From assembly GCA_963930055.1 (NCBI GenBank), contig CAWVKS010000008.1:310001-374000 (forward strand): DNA of 64,000 nt. Reading direction: 5' to 3'. The translations under genes and the position numbers were made by a program. The stretch is from Pullichristensenella sp963930055 (GTDB lineage: Bacteria > Bacillota > Clostridia > Christensenellales > Aristaeellaceae). The notes under the pieces were generated by a model. The model had not been told where the DNA came from. It made no database searches and saw only the letters and a program-made list of their open reading frames with translations. Positions 41,901-49,081 of this stretch are shown here, one piece after another. Within the stretch, counting starts at the first letter, position 1, and each line of letters starts with the position of its first letter.

Positions 41901-41978
41901 TCACTTGGCCAATTCTTCAAAAGCGCCGCGCCAGCGCTTGAACACGCGCGCGGCGGCGATGTTCGGTTTTTCTGAATC
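41901..41978 (-). pseudogene. Remnant of a Phd/YefM-type antitoxin C-terminus
   Basis: Twenty-five codons ending in stop match the last 25 residues of the intact antitoxin at 42755 at 17 positions (both contain AAAR, FKR and end AFEELAK). No start or N-terminal part is present upstream. This remnant is G+C-rich like the host, whereas the intact copy is A+T-rich, so they entered or adapted at different times. Confidence 0.8.
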
Positions 41979-42036
41979 GGGATGAGATCAGGGCGCTCAC
42001 GCCATACAAATATTGTGAACCTCTTTTGGATGGTAC

Positions 42037-42066
42037 GAAAAACCGCCTTGCTTTCGCATAGGCGGT
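42037..42066 (-). terminator. Intrinsic terminator of the small A+T-rich gene
   Basis: ACCGCCT/AGGCGGT stem (42042-42048, 42060-42066) followed on the minus strand by TTTTTCG. It overlaps the stop codon of the gene at 42066. Confidence 0.8.
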
Positions 42067-42263
42067 CAATTGTTTTCGACAAGCTCTATACTTTCGATCT
42101 CGTCCTCGTAGAACTCGAATTTATCCATGAAAGCAAAAGCCCGACAATCATCGGTATCATTCGCTGCGACCATTGCTCTTATTTTTCCAGAGAGTGGTTC
42201 TGATCCGCCCTTGAATGTCACTTTTACGCTTTTGCCTGATGTCACTGCTTCAAACAATGTCAT
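42066..42263 (-). CDS. Small protein of unknown function in the Phd-Doc island
   Basis: 65 residues, not recognised. It begins MTLFEAVTSGKSVKVTF, is rich in beta-prone and acidic residues (FYEDEIESIELVENN at the end), soluble and without signal. GAGAGG eight bases before ATG 42263 sets the start. It lies 117 bases downstream of doc on the same strand, is A+T-rich like doc and phd, and has its own terminator. It could be a passenger of the toxin-antitoxin module, but nothing shows a shared function. Confidence 0.65.
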   Translation of the reverse strand: MTLFEAVTSGKSVKVTFKGGSEPLSGKIRAMVAANDTDDCRAFAFMDKFEFYEDEIESIELVENN

Positions 42264-42380
42264 AGGATCATCCTCTCGATATAATAGAGACAACATACGT
42301 TCATGTTTTGGAACAGTGAATAAAAACCAATGCGTTGGCATTTCAAAAGAATCGCCAAATATTAAGCCTTTGATTGTCAG

Positions 42381-42758
42381 TCAATAGCGAAATGCTTTAA
42401 TCCATTGGAGCAAATCGTCATATTTCATATCCCCTTTCGCCACTGCCAAACCCGTTCGCACAACTTCGTCATTGGAGCAGGACATGTGGATGCCGACGCC
42501 TTCCAAAAAAGAGAGCAACGCATACATGCCGATGCGCTTGTTCCCATCGACAAAGGCGTGATTACAAATCAGAGCATAACCCAATCTTGCTGCTTTTTCC
42601 TCCTTTGATGGGTATAGTTCTTGTCCATCAAAGGTGGCAAATGCACTTTCCAGCGCGCTGTCAAGTATACCAAAATCGCGCACATCAGCGGCGCCGCCTG
42701 TTTCGGCAATAATGAGCTGGTGCCATAAAAGTACTTTTTCCCGGCTCAAATGAATCAT
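42381..42758 (-). CDS. doc: Doc-family toxin (Fic fold)
   Basis: 125 residues. The Fic-fold motif HAFVDGNKRIGMYAL fits the Doc type HxFx(D/N)(A/G)NKR, whose members phosphorylate EF-Tu and stop translation. GGAADVRDFGILDSALESA is the typical upstream block (core RDFGILDSAL). The start overlaps the antitoxin stop by four bases. G+C is visibly lower than in the flanking genes, which points to transfer. All catalytic residues appear present, so it should be active if not neutralised. Confidence 0.93.
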   Translation of the reverse strand: MIHLSREKVLLWHQLIIAETGGAADVRDFGILDSALESAFATFDGQELYPSKEEKAARLGYALICNHAFVDGNKRIGMYALLSFLEGVGIHMSCSNDEVVRTGLAVAKGDMKYDDLLQWIKAFRY

Positions 42759-42997
42759 TTGGCCAATTCCTCAAAAGCAGGCTTAAAACGTTTGAAGATT
42801 CGAGCGGCAGCTACGTCGAGCTTTTCGTCGTCTGTCAAGTCGAAATATGAAGAACTGTCCATATCCACCAACAGATATTTGGGTCGGTTGTTTTTAAAAA
42901 TGACTGCTTGACCATTGGCGTCAGCAATACGGGTCACGCGAGAAAAGTTTTGATTGGCCTCAGAAACAGAAACGATCGTATTTGTATCTATCGTCAT
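42755..42997 (-). CDS. phd: Phd/YefM-family antitoxin
   Basis: 80 residues. The N-terminal NTIVSVSEANQNFSRVTRIA is the DNA-binding Phd/YefM fold, and the C-terminal helix (DDEKLDVAAARIFKRF) is expected to wrap the Doc toxin. GGAGGG lies six bases before ATG 42997. It precedes doc in the usual order and is translationally coupled to it. It should repress its own promoter, where an inverted repeat is present. Confidence 0.92.
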   Translation of the reverse strand: MTIDTNTIVSVSEANQNFSRVTRIADANGQAVIFKNNRPKYLLVDMDSSSYFDLTDDEKLDVAAARIFKRFKPAFEELAK

Positions 42998-43015
42998 ATA
43001 AATCCCTCCATTGAC

Positions 43016-43048
43016 ATTATAGCATGGAAGTAGGTAAAAATCAACCTA
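43016..43048 (-). promoter_or_regulatory. phd-doc promoter and likely operator
   Basis: TTGATT (43044-43039), 17 bases, TATAAT (43021-43016) on the minus strand. The inverted repeat TAGGT-N8-ACCTA (43031-43048) covers the -35, a suitable autorepression site for Phd. Confidence 0.75.
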
Positions 43049-43091
43049 TTCCTGAAAATGTATGCCGAGTCTGAAAGAGAAAACCAACATC

Positions 43092-44132
43092 TTACCCTTC
43101 CACCAACCTGAATCTCAGCACCACCGGCTCGTGGTCGGAGTGGGCGAAGCCCTCCTCGATGGCCTCACAGGAGAGCACTTCGATGTTTTCCGAGGCCAGA
43201 AAGCCGTCCAGCGTGATGGTCACGGCGGTGGCGGGGTCGTAGGGCTCGCAGGCGTAGCGGCTGGTGCGGGCGTTTTCCGGGGCGTAAAGCGCGATGCCCT
43301 CGGGCAGAAGCTCGGTGGGGAAGGGCTGCGCCCAGGCGTAGTCCGCGCCGGAATCGCCGGGCAGGTCCTTGTTGAAATCGCCCCCGGCCAGGGCGTAGTT
43401 GCCCTGCGCGTACTCCGCCGCCATGTCGGCAAGCAGCAGCCGCGCCTGTTCGGTGGAAATGCTGCCGTCGCTGGTGTAGGCGGAGAGGTGCACGTTGTAC
43501 AGGCACAGCGTCGCCCCGTTTGCAAGCGGCAGACGGCTGACGGTGTAGCAGCGGTCGAGGTCGGTAAGCCGCGTAAGGCCGCTTTCCAGCGGCAGGCTGC
43601 GGCGCACGGCTTCGTCCACGCGCGTCCCCGTCAGCGTGAGAATGCCGGACAGGGAGCGGCCGATGGGCTCGTGGAAGGGATAAAAGAGGTAGGGCGAATC
43701 GTAATTGACGGCGAAGCTGTTTGACATCTCCGGGAACGCTTCTACCAGCATGGCGCGCTCATCGACGTGCCAACTGCGGTCGGCGTCCACGTCCACTTCC
43801 TGCAAAAGCGCGAAGTCGGGATCCAGTTCGCGCACGCGCGCGGCCATGGCGGAGATGTTTTCCTCCACCGCCGCTTTGGAAAGGGCGCGGGCGTGCTCGC
43901 CGCCGTCCATGAAGAAGCTGAAATCGTCGGAATAGGCGCCAAAGCCGAGGTTCCACGTGAGCAGCGTGTATTCCCGCCCCGTTTCCACGGCCTCCACGGC
44001 GTTCTGCGCAACGTCCAGCGGCAGGTTGTCCTCGACGCGCTGCATGTTCAGAAGCACATAGGCCGCGTAGGCCAACAGCAGCACCAGCAGCGCGCCCACG
44101 ATGGCGCCCAGCCCGATCAGCACTTTGCGCAT
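43092..44132 (-). CDS. Membrane-anchored endonuclease/exonuclease/phosphatase-fold protein
   Basis: 346 residues: an N-terminal signal-anchor helix (about 5-27) followed by an extracytoplasmic EEP domain. Catalytic signatures are Asn in LTWNLGFGAYSD, Glu in ALLQEVDVDADRS, Asp/Asn in LAGGDFNKDLPG, and Asp-His in FAHSDHEPVVLRF. Such proteins may be secreted DNases, sphingomyelinase-like or other phosphodiesterases. ATG 44132 is set by GGGAGGGGG just upstream. Single gene; the preceding sequence is G+C-rich again, marking the right edge of the A+T-rich island. Confidence 0.85.
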   Translation of the reverse strand: MRKVLIGLGAIVGALLVLLLAYAAYVLLNMQRVEDNLPLDVAQNAVEAVETGREYTLLTWNLGFGAYSDDFSFFMDGGEHARALSKAAVEENISAMAARVRELDPDFALLQEVDVDADRSWHVDERAMLVEAFPEMSNSFAVNYDSPYLFYPFHEPIGRSLSGILTLTGTRVDEAVRRSLPLESGLTRLTDLDRCYTVSRLPLANGATLCLYNVHLSAYTSDGSISTEQARLLLADMAAEYAQGNYALAGGDFNKDLPGDSGADYAWAQPFPTELLPEGIALYAPENARTSRYACEPYDPATAVTITLDGFLASENIEVLSCEAIEEGFAHSDHEPVVLRFRLVEG

Positions 44133-44269
44133 GAACGTTCCCCCTCCCGGGCCACACATACTGCGTGCCCGCTGCTTTCAGCATACCATCTTCGCCCCCT
44201 CCCGTCAAGGCGTTCGCGCCCGCGCGGCGACATTTTGCCCTCGCAAACGCGGTTTTTGGCCGCGAGCTG

Positions 44270-44298
44270 TTTCCAAACCCTCCGCGCTGTGGTACAAT
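44270..44298 (+). promoter_or_regulatory. Promoter of the membrane protease gene
   Basis: TTTCCA (44270-44275), 17 bases, TACAAT (44293-44298). Confidence 0.65.
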
Positions 44299-44335
44299 AA
44301 GAACATGGGGGAAACTCCCCGCAAGGAGGAAAACC

Positions 44336-45034
44336 ATGTACTGGCCTTTTTTCTATGACTGGACATATATACTGCTGATCCCGGCGCTGATCCTCTCCAT
44401 GTGGGCGCAGTTCCGCGTTTCCAGCACGTTCAGCCGCTTCAGCAAGGTGCGCGCTTCCTCGGGCATGACCGCCACGCAGATGGCCGAACAGCTTCTGCAC
44501 GCCGAGGGCGTCTACGACGTCTCCGTCGAGCGCACGCGCGGCAACCTCACCGACCACTACGACCCGAAGAACATGGTGCTGCGCCTCTCGGACTCCACGG
44601 CCAACTCCACTTCCGTGGCGGCGCTGGGCGTGGCGGCGCACGAGGCCGGGCACGTGCTCCAGCACCGCGACGGCTACGCGCCCCTGATGCTGCGCACGGC
44701 GGCGGTGCCGGTGGTCAACATCGGCTCCAACCTCTCCTGGCCGCTGTTCCTCGTCGGCCTGATCTTCTCCTGGGAACCGCTGCTCTACGCGGGCATCGCC
44801 CTGTTCGCGCTGGCAGTGCTCTTCGCCCTCATCACCCTGCCGGTGGAGTTCAACGCCTCCAAACGCGCCCTCGCGGCGCTGGAGACAAACGGCTACCTCC
44901 AGCCCGGCGAGGAGATGCGCGGCGCGAAAAAGGTGCTCTCCGCCGCGGCCATGACCTACGTGGCCAGCGCCTTCATGGCCATCATGCAGCTTTTGCGCCT
45001 GCTGGCCATCGCCGGCTCCCGTCGCGACGACTGA
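44336..45034 (+). CDS. Zinc-dependent membrane protease (YugP family)
   Basis: 232 residues, the normal length for YugP-like membrane proteins. An N-terminal helix is followed by a domain with the zinc motif VAAHEAGHVLQHRDGY (HExxH) and the preceding STSVAALGVAAHE block, then three to four hydrophobic helices. VEFNASKRALAAL after the membrane helices is a conserved third-ligand region. AGGAGG lies seven bases before ATG 44336. Substrates are unknown. GCGCGAC/GTCGCGC at about 45093-45113 probably terminates it. Confidence 0.88.
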   Translation: MYWPFFYDWTYILLIPALILSMWAQFRVSSTFSRFSKVRASSGMTATQMAEQLLHAEGVYDVSVERTRGNLTDHYDPKNMVLRLSDSTANSTSVAALGVAAHEAGHVLQHRDGYAPLMLRTAAVPVVNIGSNLSWPLFLVGLIFSWEPLLYAGIALFALAVLFALITLPVEFNASKRALAALETNGYLQPGEEMRGAKKVLSAAAMTYVASAFMAIMQLLRLLAIAGSRRDD

Positions 45035-45113
45035 CGAAGCGGTAAAAAATGAACATTTTCCGCGAGATAACGACAAATGTCCGCAAAACAGGCGCGACTT
45101 AACATGGTCGCGC

Positions 45114-45143
45114 TTGTCTTGTGCCCGCTTCATCGCGTAATAT
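45114..45143 (+). promoter_or_regulatory. Promoter of glyA
   Basis: TTGTCT (45114-45119), 18 bases, TAATAT (45138-45143). Confidence 0.6.
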
Positions 45144-45174
45144 GGAGAAAACGAATCACAAGGAGGCGCAAGCC

Positions 45175-46413
45175 ATGCTGGAATACCCTGCCGTCAAGCA
45201 GTCTGACCCGGAAATTTATGCCGCCATGCAGCGCGAATTGGAGCGTCAGCAGACGCACATTGAACTGATCGCTTCGGAAAACTTCGTCAGCCCCGCCGTC
45301 ATGGAGGCGATGGGTTCCCACCTGACGAACAAGTACGCCGAGGGCTATCCCGGCAAGCGCTACTATGGCGGCTGTCAGTTCGTCGACGAGGTCGAGGACC
45401 TGGCCCGCGAGCGCGCCAAGAAGCTCTTTGGCGCCGACCACGCCAACGTGCAGCCCCATTCCGGCGCGCAGGCCAACACCGCCGTGTATTTCGCCCTGCT
45501 GGAGCCGGGCGACACCGTGCTGGGCATGAGCCTTTCCAACGGCGGCCACCTCACCCACGGCAGCCCCGTCAACCTCTCCGGCAAGTACTTCCACTTCGTG
45601 GCCTACAACCTCGATGAAAAGACCGAGCGCATCGACTACGACGAGGTGCGCCGCCTCGCCCTCGAGCACAAGCCGAAACTGATCGTCGCCGGCGCCAGCG
45701 CCTACGCCCGCGCCATCGACTTTGCCAAGTTCCGCGAGATCGCCGATGAAGTGGGCGCGCTGCTGATGGTGGACATGGCCCACATCGCCGGCCTCGTGGC
45801 CGCGGGCGAGCACATGAGCCCCGTGCCCTATGCCGACGTGGTCACCACCACCACCCACAAGACGCTGCGCGGCCCCCGCGGCGGCCTCATCCTCTGCCGC
45901 GAGCAGTACGCCAAGGCCATCGACAAGGCCATCTTCCCCGGCACGCAGGGCGGCCCGCTGGAGCACATCATCGCCGCCAAGGCCGTCTGCTTCAAGGAGG
46001 CTATGGAGGAGGGCTTCGCCGCCTACCAGCACCAGATCGTCCTGAACGCCGCCGCCATGGCCGAACAGCTTATAAAGCGCGGCGTGCGCCTCGTTTCCGG
46101 CGGCACGGACAACCACCTGATGCTCATTGACCTGGTCGATACCGAGATGACCGGCAAGGAGCTGGAACGCCTGCTGGGCGAGGCCAATATCACCGCCAAC
46201 AAGAACACCGTGCCGCGCGAGACGCGCTCGCCCTTCGTCACCAGCGGCCTGCGCGTGGGCACCCCCGCCGTCACCACCCGCGGCATGAAGGAGCCGGAGA
46301 TGGTGAAGATCGCCGACATGATCGCCGACATCATCGAAAAGGGCGAGGCCGCCGTGGAAGACGTGCGCGCCCGCGCTCTGGAACTGTGCAAGGCCTTCCC
46401 GCTCTATGGATAA
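45175..46413 (+). CDS. glyA: Serine hydroxymethyltransferase
   Basis: 412 residues, standard length. The PLP enzyme interconverts serine and glycine with tetrahydrofolate, the main source of one-carbon units. Signatures: HIELIASENFVSPAVMEAMGS, YYGGCQFVDEVE, VDMAHIAGLVAAGEH, and VVTTTTHKTLRGPRGG with the PLP lysine. AGGAGG eight bases before ATG 45175 sets the start. It overlaps the next gene by eight bases, so the two are coupled. Confidence 0.97.
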   Translation: MLEYPAVKQSDPEIYAAMQRELERQQTHIELIASENFVSPAVMEAMGSHLTNKYAEGYPGKRYYGGCQFVDEVEDLARERAKKLFGADHANVQPHSGAQANTAVYFALLEPGDTVLGMSLSNGGHLTHGSPVNLSGKYFHFVAYNLDEKTERIDYDEVRRLALEHKPKLIVAGASAYARAIDFAKFREIADEVGALLMVDMAHIAGLVAAGEHMSPVPYADVVTTTTHKTLRGPRGGLILCREQYAKAIDKAIFPGTQGGPLEHIIAAKAVCFKEAMEEGFAAYQHQIVLNAAAMAEQLIKRGVRLVSGGTDNHLMLIDLVDTEMTGKELERLLGEANITANKNTVPRETRSPFVTSGLRVGTPAVTTRGMKEPEMVKIADMIADIIEKGEAAVEDVRARALELCKAFPLYG

Positions 46414-46777
46414 GCTGGAAGCGCTCTTTGCCGCGCAGGCGGCGTTCAACGCCTCCATCAACAAAACGCGCCATCTCGAAGACGTGACGGATGACGAATG
46501 GGTGCAGAAGTTCGCCCTCGCCCTCATCGTCGAGGCCGGCGAACTGCTGGACGCCGCCCACTTCCAGTGGTGGAAAAACCCGCGGCCCATCGACCGCGAA
46601 CACTTAAAGGAAGAGGCCGTGGACGTGTTCCACTTCGCCGTCAGCGTCGCCCTTGCCGCCGGCATGGACGCGCAGGAGTTGTTCGAGCGCTACCAGGCCA
46701 AAAACCGGGAAAACATCGCCCGCCAGCAGGGCCTGTCCAGCAAGCCCGGCTACGATGTACACGAATTGGAGCCATAA
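46406..46777 (+). CDS. Dimeric all-alpha dUTPase-like / MazG-superfamily protein
   Basis: 123 residues, all helical. The pattern EAGELLDAAHFQWWK followed by LKEEAVDVFHFAVSVAL gives the paired ExxE and ExxD metal sites of the dimeric dUTPase/MazG superfamily, enzymes that hydrolyse (d)NTPs to monophosphate. The Trp-Trp-Lys after the first motif is typical of the dUTPase_2 branch. Coupling to glyA would link dUTP control to thymidylate and folate metabolism, a sensible pairing. dUTP specificity is inferred. Confidence 0.8.
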   Translation: MDKLEALFAAQAAFNASINKTRHLEDVTDDEWVQKFALALIVEAGELLDAAHFQWWKNPRPIDREHLKEEAVDVFHFAVSVALAAGMDAQELFERYQAKNRENIARQQGLSSKPGYDVHELEP

Positions 46778-46781
46778 AACA

Positions 46782-46809
46782 AGCGCCCCCGTCGCCGATG
46801 GGGGCGCTC
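46782..46809. terminator. Terminator between convergent genes
   Basis: GCGCCCCC/GGGGGCGC stem; the better T-tract (TTGTTTTAT) follows on the minus strand, after the repeat membrane protein. Confidence 0.75.
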
Positions 46810-46863
46810 CTGTACAAGAACGGGGTCGCCTGCGAAAACGCCGGGCAGCCCCGTTTTCCACGC

Positions 46864-47826
46864 CTATTTCTTTCGCCGCCTGCGGATGGCGGTGCCCACT
46901 GCCGCGCCGAGGGCGATGGCCGCGCCGACGGCGAGCAGGCTCACGGCGATGGCGGAGGAGCCGGAGAGCATCGTCAAAAGCATCAGCGCCGCCACGCCCA
47001 GCAGCAGGATGGGGAAGATGAGCCCCCAGAAGGCCCGCCGGCCGAAAAGCAGGCGCAGAAGGCCGCTTTTGCAGGCGGCGGTATCGAAGTCTAAGACCAC
47101 GATGCCGCTCTCATGGAGGGTGAACAGCAGCGCCAGCGCCACGCCCGCGCAGAAGCCAAAGCCCGCGCTGATGGCGGCGTTGCGGTTGGAAAATATGTAG
47201 CCCACGATGCCGGCGAGCAGCGTGAAGAGCACAAAGCGGAAGGCCATCGCCCGCAGGAATTCTCCCTCCGTGCGGTAGTGTACTTTCGGCACCACGCGAT
47301 GTCCCTGCCCGCTCGCTTCCGGCGCGCCGCCGCCCGAACTGCCGCCGCCTGACGCGCCGCCGCCCGAAGCGGCGTTCCCGCCCGCGGACGCGGGGGAACC
47401 GCCCGCCGCCGCGCCCGGCTTTAAAAGCAGCAACAGCGCCGCCGCGCCCTGTTCGCGCGCGCCGCCCAGCACCTGCCCCACGCAGCGGTCGAGCCCGGCG
47501 GAAGCGCCTGCCGGCGTAGTATAGACCTTGCCGTCCGCCGCCGCGTGGCCGACGCAGTGGCCGAGTCCGGCGGAAAAGCTGCGGGGAACGTCGTAGATGT
47601 TGCCGTCGCTGGCGATGTGACCGACGCAGTTGCCGGCAGCCTCGCCAAAGCCCTTTGCCGTGGCATAGACGTTGCCGTCGTCGGCGATGTGGCCCACGCA
47701 GCGGCGCAGATCTTCCGCACCCGCCTCGCTGTTCCGGGAATTGTAGATATTGCCATCGTCGGCGATGTGGCCGACGATCTGTGTGTAATGGGTGGAAGTC
47801 GGGGAACCGTAGATCTCGCAGCGCAT
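46864..47826 (-). CDS. Repeat-containing membrane protein (beta-flower-like N-terminus)
   Basis: 320 residues. The N-terminal third (about 14-115) contains four to five repeats of 24-26 residues, each with a VGHIADDGNIY-like core preceded by Cys in most copies. The spacing and G-x-I-x-x-D-G-x-I-Y pattern recall four-fold beta-flower domains. A Gly/Ser-rich linker (150-185) leads to about five membrane helices (from 205) with the loop GIVVLDFDTA between them. AGGAGG eight bases before ATG 47826 sets the start. Without a signal peptide the repeats are likely cytoplasmic. Function unknown; a sensor or scaffold role is only a guess. Confidence 0.75.
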   Translation of the reverse strand: MRCEIYGSPTSTHYTQIVGHIADDGNIYNSRNSEAGAEDLRRCVGHIADDGNVYATAKGFGEAAGNCVGHIASDGNIYDVPRSFSAGLGHCVGHAAADGKVYTTPAGASAGLDRCVGQVLGGAREQGAAALLLLLKPGAAAGGSPASAGGNAASGGGASGGGSSGGGAPEASGQGHRVVPKVHYRTEGEFLRAMAFRFVLFTLLAGIVGYIFSNRNAAISAGFGFCAGVALALLFTLHESGIVVLDFDTAACKSGLLRLLFGRRAFWGLIFPILLLGVAALMLLTMLSGSSAIAVSLLAVGAAIALGAAVGTAIRRRRKK

Positions 47827-47878
47827 GGCGCGCGCCTCCTGACGGATGGATTGGTGGCAGGCACCTGACACAATGTTT

Positions 47879-47906
47879 ATTATACGGTAAATGGGGGAAA
47901 AGTCAA
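47879..47906 (-). promoter_or_regulatory. Promoter of the repeat membrane protein
   Basis: TTGACT (47906-47901), 16 bases, TATAAT (47884-47879) on the minus strand. Confidence 0.75.
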
Positions 47907-47926
47907 GCGAATCGCTTTCGCGCGCC

Positions 47927-48142
47927 TCAGCCAAAATCGTGCCGGTCGCCGCAGTCCACGCCCAGTTCTTCCAAGACCAATACGATCTTTTCCACGCATT
48001 GAAAATCGTCCAACGCGTTGTCGGCGAGTATGTCGCGGATACGCGCCAACGCGCGCGCGTGTTCGTCCATCATGCCCTCCAGAGAGGGCTTTTCTTCTGT
48101 TCCCCAAAGCAGATGCGCAAGGCGTTGCGTCAGAAAGTCCAT
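47927..48142 (-). CDS. Small helical protein divergent from XRE regulator
   Basis: 71 residues, not recognised. It is helical and acidic (MDFLTQRLAHLLWG at the start, CVEKIVLVLEELGVD near the end). ATG 48142 is chosen because GAGG lies eight bases upstream; an ATG two codons earlier is too close. Its promoter region carries a palindrome shared with the divergent XRE gene at 48233, suggesting joint control. It could be a partner or antirepressor of that regulator. Confidence 0.6.
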   Translation of the reverse strand: MDFLTQRLAHLLWGTEEKPSLEGMMDEHARALARIRDILADNALDDFQCVEKIVLVLEELGVDCGDRHDFG

Positions 48143-48163
48143 GGCCATCACCTCACGTATATT

Positions 48164-48182
48164 TTAGACTGAAACTGTCTAA
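48164..48182. promoter_or_regulatory. Palindromic operator candidate TTAGAC-N7-GTCTAA
   Basis: A perfect 6-bp dyad with a 7-bp spacer lies centrally between the divergent small gene (48142) and the XRE gene (48233), the expected place for an autoregulatory operator. Confidence 0.65.
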
Positions 48183-48232
48183 GATGTCAATGGCTCCGAG
48201 CCGGCTTTTATGATGTCCTTGAGGTGTTTTTC

Positions 48233-48460
48233 TTGTACTATCGCCGCATCCGCGACCTGCGGGAAGACAGCGACCTGACGCAGACGCAGATCGCGCAGGC
48301 CATCAACGTCACGCAGCGCTCGTATTCCTATTATGAAACAGGCACGCACATGATCCCGCCGTGGGTGCTGAGCGCCCTCGCGGACTTTCACCATACCAGC
48401 GTGGACTATCTCCTTGGCCGCACCAACGTGCGCGCCCCGTATCCCCCGCCGCGTCGCTGA
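48233..48460 (+). CDS. XRE-family regulator
   Basis: 75 residues consisting almost only of a Cro/C1 helix-turn-helix domain (RRIRDLREDSDLTQTQIAQA, YYETGTHMIPP, VDYLLGRT). It shares RDLREDSDL and DYLLGRT with the regulator at 12193, so they are paralogs. TTG 48233 lies eight bases after GAGG; GTG 48224 overlaps that site. The end of the gene overlaps a GC stem followed by a run of eight T (about 48434-48480), its terminator. Confidence 0.82.
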   Translation: MYYRRIRDLREDSDLTQTQIAQAINVTQRSYSYYETGTHMIPPWVLSALADFHHTSVDYLLGRTNVRAPYPPPRR

Positions 48461-48551
48461 ACGGGTGGGGCCTTTTTTTTGCCCGCCTCCTCTTTTCTTA
48501 AACTGCGCGTGCTATAATGGGGCATACGTTTCGGGAAAGGCGGCGGTTTCT

Positions 48552-49070
48552 ATGGATACGCGCGGGGCGCTCGAGGCAATGAGCCGCGAACAGCTCATCG
48601 AACTTCTGGACATCTACGCCAGGAACTGGCTGGCCATGGACGGCGTGTGGTTCCAGTCCGTGGAGGAAAAAGAGGGCATGGACGCGGCCATGTTCCACGA
48701 CGCGCGGGCGTGGGAGCGCTTTACCGTCATCGAGGCGCGCCGCATCAGGCAGTTTTTGCGCCTTCCCGAGCATCCCGGCCTCGAAGGGCTGGAAAAGGCG
48801 CTGGCGCTGCGCTTTTACGGCCGCCTCAACCGCTCGCGCTGCGACTATGTGGACGGCAAGCTCATCTACACCATGGAGGTCTGCCGCGTACAGGCGGCGC
48901 GCGAACGCAAGGGCATGCCCTTCCACCCCTGCAAGGGCGTGGGCGTCATCGAATACGGCGGCTTCGCCCGCGAGATCGACAGCCGCATACAGTGCGAGTG
49001 CCTGAGCTGCTATCCCGAGGTCACGGACGATACCTGCAGCTGCAAGTGGGCCTTCTCCATCCCCGAATAG
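48552..49070 (+). CDS. Uncharacterised cysteine-containing protein (DUF6125-like)
   Basis: 172 residues. The N-terminal block MSREQLIELLDIYARNWLAMDG followed by WFQSVEE resembles DUF6125 proteins of anaerobic Firmicutes, which are uncharacterised. The C-terminal third has several Cys (FHPCKGVGVIEY, IQCECLSCYPEV, CSCKW) that could bind a metal or cluster. A TATAAT lies at 48513-48518 with a weak -35. The next gene starts 11 bases later, so they form an operon. Confidence 0.65.
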   Translation: MDTRGALEAMSREQLIELLDIYARNWLAMDGVWFQSVEEKEGMDAAMFHDARAWERFTVIEARRIRQFLRLPEHPGLEGLEKALALRFYGRLNRSRCDYVDGKLIYTMEVCRVQAARERKGMPFHPCKGVGVIEYGGFAREIDSRIQCECLSCYPEVTDDTCSCKWAFSIPE

Positions 49071-49081
49071 AGGAAACGACC

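Noticed and set aside
38132..42082. A 1316-codon minus-strand open frame opposite PFOR
   Set aside because: Codon bias and conserved domains are on the plus strand; the minus product has no recognisable motif.
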